A DNA stretch of 64,000 bases, taken from assembly GCA_015179045.1 (NCBI GenBank), contig WHUZ01000017.1:310001-374000 (forward strand), in the 5' to 3' direction. Of the stretch, positions 24,025 through 35,300 are shown in pieces. This stretch comes from Kalaharituber pfeilii. Lineage: Eukaryota; Ascomycota; Pezizomycetes; Pezizales; Pezizaceae. Both the position numbers and the translations under genes were made by a program. The notes under the pieces are model-generated. The model was not told the DNA's origin. It did not search any database and saw only the letters and a list, made by a program, of their open reading frames with translations. The number at the start of each line of letters is the position of its first letter. The stretch's first letter is position 1.

Positions 24025-26296
24025 AGAGGAGGTGTAGCGGATGGGGAATGGGGGAGGGGAGGTCTTTTGGGGCGGCTTTTGGGGAAGAAATGAATAAGTT
24101 GTTGAGCAGTATACGTTTGCGAAGGTGAAGGTTGGAGGCGTCTAGCTCACCTAGCTAGATTGCTGACAGATGACGCTTGATCTGTCGCCTCTGGAGGCCT
24201 CAAATAGCAACCTATACGGCAGGGGTGGTGGTGGTGGAGTGTTAGAATGGTTATCATATCAACCGCTGGCCACGGGGAGCGCATTCTCGGATGATCTATC
24301 CAGCATATCCAAAGAGTATTCAGGGAGCTCTTGATATTTACTTTTTTTTGTGGAGGGAATTGGAGCGGATGTCTGTAGGCGTTCGGCATGGTGTCTTTCC
24401 AGTATTGTTGATGGGAAAGTTGCGGAGTAGGAAGGAGTTTTTGGGCAATGTTACACCGCAGGATTTGCTTGTAAGCTGGACGCTTTAAGCAACCGTGAGG
24501 CATTGCATCTTGTGTTGGGTCATTCACACTATAATACAAGTTCAACACCCGCCCAGGACAACCTCGAAGGGGGAGGGGAAGGGGGAGGAACTGGAAGAGG
24601 AAGAGGAAAGGAAGTGTGGTGGACAGGAGCATAACATTTCACACATCACATTCAGAGTTGCATTGCAGTTTTCGTTCGCATTCACCAAATCAACATTCCT
24701 TCGAGTCTGCGGTATGTCTAGGCCCGTGGATTACAGCCATGTGTACAGAGTCAGAGTCTTCGCAGTACATATTTGATCAGTCGCTAAGAGCATCACCGTT
24801 ACATCGCACGCGGAAGCGAAAGAAAAGCAACCGGAGTCAATCGCTAGCTCATAGAGTAAACAATACCATAGGTACATTTCATTTGTCTTAATCGAGATAA
24901 AGCAGCAACCGACAATCAACAAACTGAAAACAGTCAGCAATTAATGCAATCTGCAAAGCGACACTTAGATACCATATTAAGGGAAGGGACAGTAATACTT
25001 CCTCAAAACTCCTTGTGGTCATATTGCAGAACCACAAATTACAACCACAACAAACATTCTCCTTTGTTCATTTTCCTCTGTCAATCCTGTTGTTTCTCTT
25101 TTCCTTTTGGTTTTTCCTGCCCATGTCTGAATTTTTTCCCCCCTTTTTCCACCCACTTTTTTAGCTTCCTATTTTTAGTTCCTTGTAGTTCCTCTTTCTC
25201 ATTTTCCCTTTTTATTTCTTTATGTAATATTTTTTTTCCTTTCCTTCTTTTTTCCCTTCTTTCTCAGAGTATTTGTTTTACTTTTTGCTTGTATATGTTT
25301 ATCTGGATTCTGAATTGTTTGAAAGTATTGGGTTGGAAACTGGAATGGATAGAATTAAGGTTGGCGGATTACGATAAGGTGGAATGCATTTGAAGGGTAA
25401 TAGAGCTCTAGGTGGGAGTGGAACGATGCACGTAACGGCATTGTAATAAGACCGGGGCGACGGAAATTTCCGGTAGTGATTTGAATATTGGGAAGATTGA
25501 AATAGTATGGAGTATAAGATGAAAGATTCGAAGGGGGATGTATTGCAGGGGACGAGGAGAGGGGAAAAAGAAAGAGAGCGGAGTGAGTTGGGAATGTATA
25601 GGATTTTGAAAAGTAAGGTACAGTAGATGAAAACTACTCATTAAATCAAGAAAATCAACATGGAAATTTATACAAAACAGTACAAAATATATTATACCGT
25701 TCAGATGTTAGGTACTGGGGGCTCAAGAGTATGCTGATGGTGTGAAAAGAATACCATTTTTCCTTCTACTGCGAAAACTTCGGAGCCCTGTAATTACGAG
25801 AGATTTGGTCTTGCGAATCCAATTAGGATTGCTCAGATAAATCCCAACCTAGCTGGTCCCAGATTCCAATCCGTTACCCTCAACCTCCCTTCCTACCATC
25901 ATATATATGGACACCGCTCGTTTTTAGCAACCACTCTGAGACTACACGAAAGCAAAATCTGAGGCACAATCTACTTGTAGCATTTATTCCAATCATTAAA
26001 ACAAATGAGGGGCGCACACACGTATAAAGTGCCCCATATGATAAACTCGTCTCTCGTCTTGTTTTCAACGATTAAGATTTTCCATACTCCCACCACTTTA
26101 AGAACTTGACACATCCACACACACACATATATATAAAAAAACATAAACTACCGCATTTCTATCAGGATATATCGTACTCTAACTAGCATTAGAAGGACTG
26201 TTGTGGAAAGTTGTTGAGAAATCGATAGACCACTCAAACCAGGCGTGCGCGCGCGCGCGCTAAGAGGGGAACACAAATGCTGTGCTCGCCTCTCTC
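24025..26296. other. Convergent intergenic region
   Basis: 2.3 kb between the convergent nudE and b5-reductase genes. 25060-25300 is T/C-rich and yields a spurious Phe/Ser/Leu-rich frame. A GC dinucleotide run lies at 26247-26260. No gene supported. Confidence 0.55.
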
Positions 26297-27466
26297 TTAA
26301 AAGCAGAAGACCTGATCGTCAAGCTTGCTGACCGGCTTGGCAGGATGGTATCCTAGCGCTGTGCAAGCCTTCTTCATAGCACTGACCATAGGAGGAGGCC
26401 CGCAAATGAGAATCTTCATATCTTTGGCGGGCAGCGGGCACCATTCCTAAAACAAAAACAAACGTCAGTCCCGCAGATTCTCATCATCACCCCAACCAAC
26501 CCCCCAAAAAAACCCTGAACCCCAAAACTCCAAAACACCAAGACCCCAAACTCACCTTGATCATGTCCGCCGTCACAAAGCCTACTCCTCCCGTCCAATG
26601 CTCCGGAGGGTTATTCAGGACATAATACACCCTAAATCTCCTCCTCCCTGACTGATCCTCCTTCCTCACCAGGTCATCCAGTTCATCCTTCAGCAGTATG
26701 TCCTCAATCCCAACATTCGCAAAAATCAAGTCCACCTTCGTATTATCCTCATCATTCATTAAGATCGCTCTAATGATTTGCAGCATTGGCGTTATGCCGG
26801 TGCCGCCTGCAATCATACCAAATGCACGGACGAGGCCAGGGCGGTACACCATTTGGCCCTTTGGGCCTTTGACTTTGATGGTTTCGCCGATCTTGAGGTT
26901 CGCAATGTACTTGGAGATATTGCCGGTCGGGTACGACTTGATGAGCAGGTCGAAATGGCCGCGGTCGACGGCATCAGAGGAGACGGGGGTATAGCTGCGG
27001 ATGATCTCTTTGTTGTCAATTGTAGCGCAGATGGAGACATGCTGGCCGATCGGGAGACCGAGGATGTCATTCTTGCCCGGGAGAGCGAAGCGGTAGCTGT
27101 ACCATTTGCGTTGTTAGTCCCCATCGTAGGATAGGCAACTTGAAATCAATTTCCACAAGCCAAAATGATATTTATTTTTCATAATTTAGTCGCGGGGCGA
27201 GGGATGTGTGCTTACATCGCAACATTATGTGAAATCTCCGTCTTCTCTCTCAGTTCAAACTCCTGCCAGGCCCCTCCCGAGTTCAACACCTTTCTCGACT
27301 GCCCCCTATACACCTTGTACGCCATCAGCACCGCTGCCAGCCCCACCGCATACATCGTCCACTCGCGCTTCACTATGACCGTGCCGAACACAAGTAGCCC
27401 GGCGGGGATGTATAGTCCGTGCAGCGGTGTGCTCAAGAGGGATTGCTTGGAGTCTTTAGTCGACAT
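26297..27466 (-). CDS. CBR1: NADH-cytochrome b5 reductase (microsomal/outer-membrane type)
   Basis: Complement of join(26297-26446, 26556-27096, 27097-27215 removed, 27216-27466); exons total 942 bp, 313 residues; introns 109 and 119 bp with a CTAAC branch in the first. Transfers electrons from NADH through FAD to cytochrome b5 for sterol and fatty-acid desaturation. An N-terminal membrane anchor (about 16-55, [15 protein letters not shown] and [16 protein letters not shown]) precedes the catalytic domain: RSYTPVS (117-123) is the FAD-binding RxYT(S/T) motif, GGTGITPM (181-188) and CGPPPM (279-284) are NADH-binding, and the protein ends in Phe (DDQVFCF) as in the family. The start ATG at 27466 is used because upstream in-frame sequence is a low-complexity leader. 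Length matches CBR1 rather than MCR1-type proteins, though the two are close. Confidence 0.93.
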
Positions 27467-29390
27467 CGTTGGCGGGTAGGTATCGGTCTTGCTACTCAAA
27501 TAGGAAGAAAAAGAGAAGAAAGTTAGGGGGGACGGGGAAACAGTCGCGGCTGGCTTGTAAATCGCAATTGACGAAAAATGAGGAATGGGGAGGAAGGAGG
27601 GAGGATGTGATGGAGAAGCTGGGGACGGCCCAGTTGCAATGTGAAGTGAAAGGACACTTTTTGACTTGAGCACTAAGCCAAGTGCCGTAAAGTAGACAAC
27701 ATGACCCGCTGCCTAAGAGCGGAAATCCTAGCATACTGCTGGTAAGATGATCTGGTCAATCGGATCATCTTCACGTTGCCGGTGCCCCATCTATGTCCTT
27801 CTTACTTGCAATTGTTGATACAAAGTAATGTATGTAGAGCAGCCTACCGGCTTAACTCCCAGTGTCCCAGCTACATCTGATCTATTGCTCTTCTTCTCCT
27901 CCAGGCTCAAGCACCTACGCACTGGCAGAACTCGCACGTCTCGTTGAGGCCCACCGTCTGCAGTTGCGGACATTTCCTCTGGTGCAAACTCGCAATATCT
28001 CTTGGCGCTCAACAAAATAAAAGAGAGCGCCCTGGTCATCCCCCAATTGACTCCGACGAGGCTTAGTGTGCCCCATCACCGTGCAACCATTGTTTGAGCC
28101 GCGCTATGCTAGGCCGTTGTGGACACAAGAAACTCCGATTCCTAAATTGCTATGATAATTGAACCGTAGACCTTTGCAGTCTCGCTCCCCCGTAAGAACC
28201 CTGCGTGGCCTTTGACGGGCCCCTGTTGGAGAACGCTGTGACTAGTCGGAAAATTAGACCTTCCTGAAATACTACAAGCCCACGTGATTGGCGGATAGCA
28301 CCCACGTGATTGTAGACCCAGAAACAGGGTATTCTGGCCGCTTCATGTCAGCTTGTCTGGGCACGAGAGTATCGCCTCGCAAGAATTTCAAGTCACATGC
28401 ATACCTCAGCCCACCCTCAGCCGCGGTATATGGATCTAGATCTTGCTCTGTCGATGCTCTGTAAACATAAGTATGCTCGTACAAGAGTCATCAAGGGGCA
28501 ACGATCTACAAGTAGGTCATATCAATCTCATCCTGTAGGCATTTATGCACACTGCACTCAAACATCAAGTATTAAATACTGTATGACAAAATACATAACT
28601 AGACAAACGAAACTGAGAGCATCACCTAAACACCACATGAAACTCAATTTCCACTGTAATTACAACGCGCTCCAAGGACTTTTGAAAATTGACATAGCAT
28701 AATACCAATCCCATTCAAACCGCAATAACGAGAACAAAAATGAATCAAGCCCAACTGAAGTAACCTACAAAACCCTACACCAAGCCTCCATACACCGAGC
28801 TAGGTGAAAAAATACATGTATGACGAATAGTAAAAATAATAAACATGTAACAAATAAAATGATAAAACCGAGATTGGTCACCTGCATCGCTGTACATGGG
28901 GCAAGACAACCGAATCTCAACCCACTAACAAGGAGTTTCCATAGCTAGACAGCACACACAATGATGAACCCATATAAACCTCAAGAGCATCTGCCATAAA
29001 AGAAATATAGATGGAAGTAATAGTTGAATAGGGGAGGAAATGAATAAAGAGGTGGGGGGGGGAGGGGAGGAGAAAGAAAGTCTTTCTCTTTTGGTTCATC
29101 CGCATGTTTTTGACAATCAGTAATGATTCAAGAGGGTAAGGCAAAGGCATAAAGGAAAATAAGGGGACAACAGAAAGAATAAAGGTTCATACTAATGGTA
29201 ACCCAATAAGAAAGGACAATCCCATCTACTCCAGTATTGTTGTTTTGCTCCAGCTCGTTTTCCAGTTTTCGTCGACGCACAAAAAAATATTTCCAATATC
29301 ACCATTCCGTGAATAAAGAGAGAAATGAAAATGGCAGCAACAGCGTGGCACAATGCAGGTATATCTCAAACAAACGAAATAAGAGGAAAC
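27467..29390. other. Intergenic region upstream of CBR1
   Basis: 1.9 kb. The first 200 bp (purine-rich on the plus strand, pyrimidine-rich on the coding strand) is the CBR1 leader. 28700-29390 is AT-rich and likely the 3' region of the next gene. CACGTGATT occurs twice close together (28282 and 28303). No gene seen. Confidence 0.55.
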
Positions 29391-32369
29391 CTAAGACCTC
29401 CCCTTGAGTCCAGCTGGAGCCATCATCTTCTCCATATGCTCCTCCAATGCCAATCTTATACTAAAACTCATTTTTTCAGGCGCGATTCCCGGAATACCTA
29501 ACTCCTCGCCAAGAGTTGCTCTTCCTCCACCTTTAATTGTCTGTCCCACCAAACTGCTTACTGCCCGCTTCCTCCCGTTAACACTGCCGCCCGTGGTAGC
29601 TGATAATGTTGCAAGACCTTTGGAATTTGTTATACCCTGTAGCAATGCCAGACTTCCTCTTCGCTGGTTTGTCAATATGGGGTCTAAGCCTGTGCTACCA
29701 TCGACACCACCCACAACCGAGCCAATTTCATCATCGTCCCCCATTTCTGCAGCTTCTGCAGCAACCTGAGCAGCTAGCGGTGTGGCGTAGGGCGAAGGCG
29801 AGAAGAATGGATTGAATAGCTGGCGTTGCGCGAGAGGGTATCTTTCATCCGCGCCATGACCCATTGCCGATGCCGTTGCTGTGGCTACCTGTGGGGTAGT
29901 CGACGCTGGAGAAAGGTGAGGTGGTGTGGTCGAGCGCATTTGCGCCGGTGAGCCAGAATAAGATGGGAATGGTTGGACAAACTGAATCCTGTGAGATTCT
30001 GGCGTTGGAGTCGCATCACTCCCCGAAGATGTTCCATCATTTTGTGCTTCACTGACGGAAATGGGGACTCTTGTGGGCATTGATTGATGATCTTCATCAG
30101 TCGCAAACATTGGACTTCTGGAGGGGGAATGTGAGGCGTGAACCGGTGTCCCCCCAGGGGATTCCTCGTGATAGGCATTTTCGATTGCTTCCTGAATAGC
30201 AGTATTACGAGGGGAAACCTGTTTTTCTGTTACAGGTTTCTTGGAGACCCCTTTCGTATCTCCTCGGCGCTGAATTGAAATAGGAACACTTGAGCCAAAT
30301 GTAGTTGGCAGAACTGATTCATCCTCCTCTTCCTCTAGTAGGGGCGCATAGTGGGGATGCAAACCACCTTCAATGGCTTTTCCCTTGTAATCTTTCCTTG
30401 GTGGAGCATCAGGTTCTGTCTCAGCATACTTCTGGACACTCTTTCTTCTGAAGGTACCGTTTGCAGTTTTTGAAGTTCTTAGGGATGAGGGGTTATAAAC
30501 AGGAGTCGGCAGCGAGGCGGCCACCGCATTGCCCTTCTCTAGTCCGTCGTAAGAGAATGGCATGGACCCTCTTCTTCCTGGGAGATTTGTTGCCTGCAGT
30601 CCTAATGACCCAAAGGGCGAGATTGGAGAGTACTTTGGTAACGAAGAAGCCTCTCGTAGCCCATGTGGTGTCGCAATGATTGCATTGGGAGCAGTATTTC
30701 CAGCCCATATTTCTTCTGTATCGAAATCAGATGGGCTTGACTGAATATCTGTGTTGTTTGTATTTCCGTCCTCATCAACTGGGGAAAGTGGCATAGTTTC
30801 GTCCATGTCGAACATATCCTCCTCGTCATCATCAAGAGACCCAAATCCGCCATGCGCATCGCGTTTATCAACGGATTCCCAGTCATCATTGTCAGCATGG
30901 GGAGAAATTCCACCCTCTCTAAACTGGCCTCCCCCAGCTACTTCCACTACACCGTCACTTATTTTTGTGGGCATCACTAGAGACTCCCCAGGGAACGACG
31001 ACGGCTCAGTTTGTCTCTCAACAACTACACTTTTTGACATAGAATTATGGTTCAACAGATTGGAGCGTGGAGTGAAAGAATAACTGTCTAGCCTTTCTAC
31101 CTGTTCCAATGCGACAGAATCTGGGTCGTCATCACCAAAATTGTTGCCGTCAGAGAAGGTGAGCACTGTCTGTGGTGGTGTGCTTCTGCTTGGGATTGGT
31201 GTCGTCTCGTCCAATTTGAAACTGACTTTTTTCGGGCTCTTTGGCTTCAACTGACAGTGTCGGCCAGATGCGTTGCTGAAACCACTACTAGCCGAGTTTT
31301 TTAGACTAGATGCTAGTGGAGCACCAGGAGATGTCGACCGGCTGTAGCTATCTGTAGGTGAATCCCTCGATGGTGGTGAATGCTGTTTCGGTGGTGTAGC
31401 TGGGCGTGGTGATGATATCGAACTGTGTCTAGAGTAAGTATCATCCAGTAGAGGTAAATATCTAGGAGTGAAAAGTCCTGCGAGCTGAATTTCTTCTTCA
31501 AACGGGGGGCTCTTAAATTTGTGAGGCTGGGGCTCAGCATCGACGGTCGACGGAGAGGCTTCAGCTAGGTCAGTAGAGTCACTAATGGTCAGGGGATCGC
31601 CCAAATTTTGCTCATTCAACGCCATTAACGCAGCCGGTGAGGAAATTGCAAATGGAAGCTCCGTGTCAGGCTCCTCCTCGTAATGTGATGTTTCTTTCAG
31701 TATACCACTCTTGGGTTTGACTGTGGTCTGAGACTGGGTGTCATGTTTCAAATCGCCATCACGAGCCTCTTCCTGGAGCTTCTTTCTCTGCTGCTTTCTT
31801 CGTTTCCGTTCCCTCAAGCGCCTCTCGTATTCGGCATATTCATCTTCCTTGGCTAATTTGAACGCTTCAATCTCTTCGTCGATCTCTCGTCGCTTGGTCT
31901 CAAGCCTTCGCAATAGCTTAGCTTCATCCTCATCGCTTGTGGAGTCCTCGGAGGATCCCGATGGTGAATCTGTAGCGTCACCGATGGTGCCAGGGTTCAC
32001 GGTCTCACTTGGGTGAGCAGCCTCAGCCTCCACCGATGCTGGTGCTACCTTTTCTGGAGAGCTCGCGGACATTACTGCTGTTGATGCTGTGAGAGCATCT
32101 GGTGGCCCACCCACCATTGTACTGGAGCTCATTTTTGCTTGCTTACGTTGTTGATGCCGCTCGTGCTGTCTCAGTGCCGAAAGTAAGTCCTCAATGGACG
32201 ATGTAGTGCTGGCGATAGATGAAAAGGATCCAGTTCTTCCAGTGCGGCCAGAGGTGAGAATGGCAACAAATTCGTTATCAGAGTGGTGGTTATGCGGAGA
32301 CGCAGAGGGTGAAGTGTTGCGATGATAAGAACGATGCTTTGCCGTGTCTGATGCGAGTGAAGACACCAT
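29391..32369 (-). CDS. Large disordered fungal protein with a basic coiled coil
   Basis: Single open frame; 992 residues from the first true ATG at 32369 (the frame extends 7 codons further up without an ATG). Not recognised. Most of it is Ser/Thr/Pro-rich and probably disordered with many Ser-Pro sites. Ordered-looking parts: SSIEDLLSALRQHERHQQRKQAK (about 58-80), a charged helix with LLRRLETKRREIDEEIEAFK then AEYERRLRERKRRKQQRKKL (about 150-205), acidic patches, and a C-terminal segment of about 110 residues (QRRGSLALLQGITNSKGLAT, then LVGQTIKGGGRATLGEELGI and IRLALEEHMEKMMAPAG) whose low Ser content suggests it is the conserved part. No membrane segment. The good start context and codon use support a real gene; function unknown. 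Confidence 0.8.
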   Translation of the reverse strand: MVSSLASDTAKHRSYHRNTSPSASPHNHHSDNEFVAILTSGRTGRTGSFSSIASTTSSIEDLLSALRQHERHQQRKQAKMSSSTMVGGPPDALTASTAVMSASSPEKVAPASVEAEAAHPSETVNPGTIGDATDSPSGSSEDSTSDEDEAKLLRRLETKRREIDEEIEAFKLAKEDEYAEYERRLRERKRRKQQRKKLQEEARDGDLKHDTQSQTTVKPKSGILKETSHYEEEPDTELPFAISSPAALMALNEQNLGDPLTISDSTDLAEASPSTVDAEPQPHKFKSPPFEEEIQLAGLFTPRYLPLLDDTYSRHSSISSPRPATPPKQHSPPSRDSPTDSYSRSTSPGAPLASSLKNSASSGFSNASGRHCQLKPKSPKKVSFKLDETTPIPSRSTPPQTVLTFSDGNNFGDDDPDSVALEQVERLDSYSFTPRSNLLNHNSMSKSVVVERQTEPSSFPGESLVMPTKISDGVVEVAGGGQFREGGISPHADNDDWESVDKRDAHGGFGSLDDDEEDMFDMDETMPLSPVDEDGNTNNTDIQSSPSDFDTEEIWAGNTAPNAIIATPHGLREASSLPKYSPISPFGSLGLQATNLPGRRGSMPFSYDGLEKGNAVAASLPTPVYNPSSLRTSKTANGTFRRKSVQKYAETEPDAPPRKDYKGKAIEGGLHPHYAPLLEEEEDESVLPTTFGSSVPISIQRRGDTKGVSKKPVTEKQVSPRNTAIQEAIENAYHEESPGGTPVHASHSPSRSPMFATDEDHQSMPTRVPISVSEAQNDGTSSGSDATPTPESHRIQFVQPFPSYSGSPAQMRSTTPPHLSPASTTPQVATATASAMGHGADERYPLAQRQLFNPFFSPSPYATPLAAQVAAEAAEMGDDDEIGSVVGGVDGSTGLDPILTNQRRGSLALLQGITNSKGLATLSATTGGSVNGRKRAVSSLVGQTIKGGGRATLGEELGIPGIAPEKMSFSIRLALEEHMEKMMAPAGLKGRS

Positions 32370-35300
32370 GGGAGTAGGGAGATGGACCACTAAGTACTAG
32401 CACGCAAGCACAATGCAATCTTGTAGATAGCAATGAGCGTGACTCAACGTAACAATAAACTTTTTGTTACTGCCAATGGTTTAGTTGTAATATTTTACTT
32501 TATATATATTTTTGTTTAATTTTTAATTCTTTTTTTCTTATTTTCCTTTTTATTTTAAACAACAATTTTTCTTCCTCCTTTACCTTGATTGGAGCTAGGG
32601 GAGGCACTGGAGCGTTTGGTTGGGGCAATTAAGATTTGTGAGGAATTCTAGGTTTCCCTGTGCCAGCTGCGGGGTCGGGGGGGGGGGGGGGTGGTGGAGC
32701 ACGGCGGAAAGGGAGGGGGAGGCGAGGTGAGCAGGATAGTGGGGAGGAGGACGGCGGGATGGCCACTGAGCACTGCTTCTTGGTGGAAGTGCAGCCGACG
32801 AACAGGCTCTGCATTCAGGCCGACAGGGTAGGCGCGGATAGGGCGATGGTAGCCGGTAGCAAGGCAGGACAGGGCAGGGTGTGCCGTGCAGCACTGTGGA
32901 GAGGCGGATGGGCTCGCAGGGCCGTCCGCACTGCAGGATGCTCGTATGAAGCAGCTCAATGCCTGTTGGAGGGATGCCGAAGGCGCACCGTGGGAGAGCG
33001 GGGCAGCTACTCTACAGGCGGCTCCAAGACGCTGAAGGTGGGGCGGGGATGACGCGGAAGCAAGTGGATGCCGCTCAGCGGTGCAACGGATCCCTTTGTC
33101 GTATGCGACGGCTGTGGGGATGGGGAACGACGGGAACGACGGGAACGACGCCGAAATCGAGGCATTGAAGCCACGCTTACGACACCGCAGTGAGCGCGCA
33201 CTGGCTGGCTGCACCGGCAACTGCAGCGCTACGACACACCACATCCCCCAGTAAGCGCTCACGCTGGCAGCAGCCCCCCGGAGTGCTTCACGTAGGATGT
33301 TCGTCCCAGCTTAGGCCCGCAGCCGCTCCCCATCCTGCGGGCAGGAAGTAGAGGCGTCGCCACCGTACTCTGTAGCTATAGCCGGATACTGTGACCGCCA
33401 CTGCACTGCAATATGGCGCAGAAAGCATGCAGAATGCACATATCCCCCCCATCGTCATTCTCAATTCCGATAGGCCACCGTCATGAAAGTTAATATCAGG
33501 CACAAAATGAAAGTTAGCTGCATATACCACACATTTGCAGCGCCAATAGTAAGGCGCAAAATCCAGCACAATGCCGGCGCAACACAGAGCGATCGATCAG
33601 GAACACTGTACTCGTACTTTACTATAGCTCGGGCATCGTGATGCTTACACTGGTTGGATGGACGTAGTAAACTCAATTGCAAGAACAAAATAAGAATGTC
33701 GGCAGAGCAACAAGCGGAACTTCGCGATGAGCTGCAAAGTGGCGCAGACCCAGTTTGCCCGTGGAAATGGCCCAGGCACAGCTTCCCTGCAGCTGTAAAG
33801 CAATTACACCTTATTAGCATACTATCGTCAGCCAACCAGCTTGCGTCCCGCTTTTGACCAACCCTATGACGCGGGTACTGCTCATGACCACAGAGCCTGC
33901 AAACAGCATATCACAAAAATAAGGCAGTCCTTGCTGACAGGCGTTCATCGGGTCAGTTGCGGGCACCGACCGCAAGAAAGCCTGTGGAAAGGTTTTTCGG
34001 CGCATAAACCCTGGTCATTTGTGCTGCCGTTGACCTGTGACTAAAGCATATGACGACTCCGCTCCTCACTTCCATCTGCTGACATGTACAGGATCGCCAA
34101 CCAGACTCACAGACACGTGCCTGAATAGCTTCCATGGCAATTCAATGTTAATTGCCCCGTCTACCCTAGTCTAGTCAAAAATCTATTCTGGAGATTCATA
34201 GCTCCCCATCACCAACAGATTTGAGAACACAAACCCTAGGTCGACATTAGCCTGATTCGGCCGGCATGAATATAAACAAACGCGATTGTCGCACTGCTAA
34301 AGGGAGGAGAGGAGGCGAAAGAAAAAAGCAATGAACGCTGAAAGCAATACCTGTATCTGAGATGATTATATGAACTGTACCAAGGCCCTGGGAAAAAAGT
34401 AGTAAGCTAGCTGTCAGTAAGCTGAATTCGCCGAGGCTAATCTGACAGGTACCCGATTTAGTAGCTGTCAGCCGTATCTTATTACCTACTTACTTAGCAA
34501 GTAGATGTCCCTTCCTCCCCTTCAACTGCAATTTATCAGACTAAACTCAGACTCTTGCTTTCTACACCGCACCAACCACGAGGAGCGTGACATGAGACAA
34601 ATAAGAGCCTCACCCATGACCAGGTGGCAGCCTCGTTGCCAGCTCAAGTGGCTCCAAGAGCAGTAACTCCTGCCGAATTTGTTATTTTCATAAGGCTCAT
34701 GCGCATATGCAGCTGCAAGTAACATGACGCAAGCGTGACCAGGGATCTCTTTTCAAAAAGGTGTGAAAATCACTGTAGTGATTATTTGACGAGAGCACGG
34801 GCACAAGCGCCCAGATTCCTTGAGCTCAAGTAAGTTAGCAGCAAATTTTCCTTATTTTTTTTTTTTTTTTTTTTTTGTAGTCTCATGCTAGTCTTTCGAA
34901 GCAGAAGCTCGTTTTGATCATTAGGACTGATTCTCAGAGTTCCAATGGTGTCCAATTGCATGGTTCAACTGAATCCCATGACTTTCATGCAGTGTATCCG
35001 CGGCTCGACAGTAACTCCACTACAGCCTAGATATATAAGTTAGCTACTTGAGGTATCAAGTATTGTATTCCAACAGTGAGTGAATATTGTTACATATCCT
35101 AGGTGAGGGCCTTTTCGTGTTTCCGATAAAATACAATGTGGCTTAATCTTGAGGGCCAAGTATCATGGTCTTAGCATCCAAACGGGGTTCTGTCATGAGA
35201 AGGATGTCAAGCAAATCTCGAGGTGGGGAGCGATGGCTCCGTGAATGAAGGAATGTTATGATGGAGTTTTGTGATGGAATGTTGTGATGAACTACTCCAT

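Noticed and set aside
24944..25393. 149-codon frame rich in Phe, Ser and Leu, looking like a membrane protein
   Set aside because: It is translation of a T/C-rich tract; no start context or conserved pattern, and it lies in a convergent 3' spacer.
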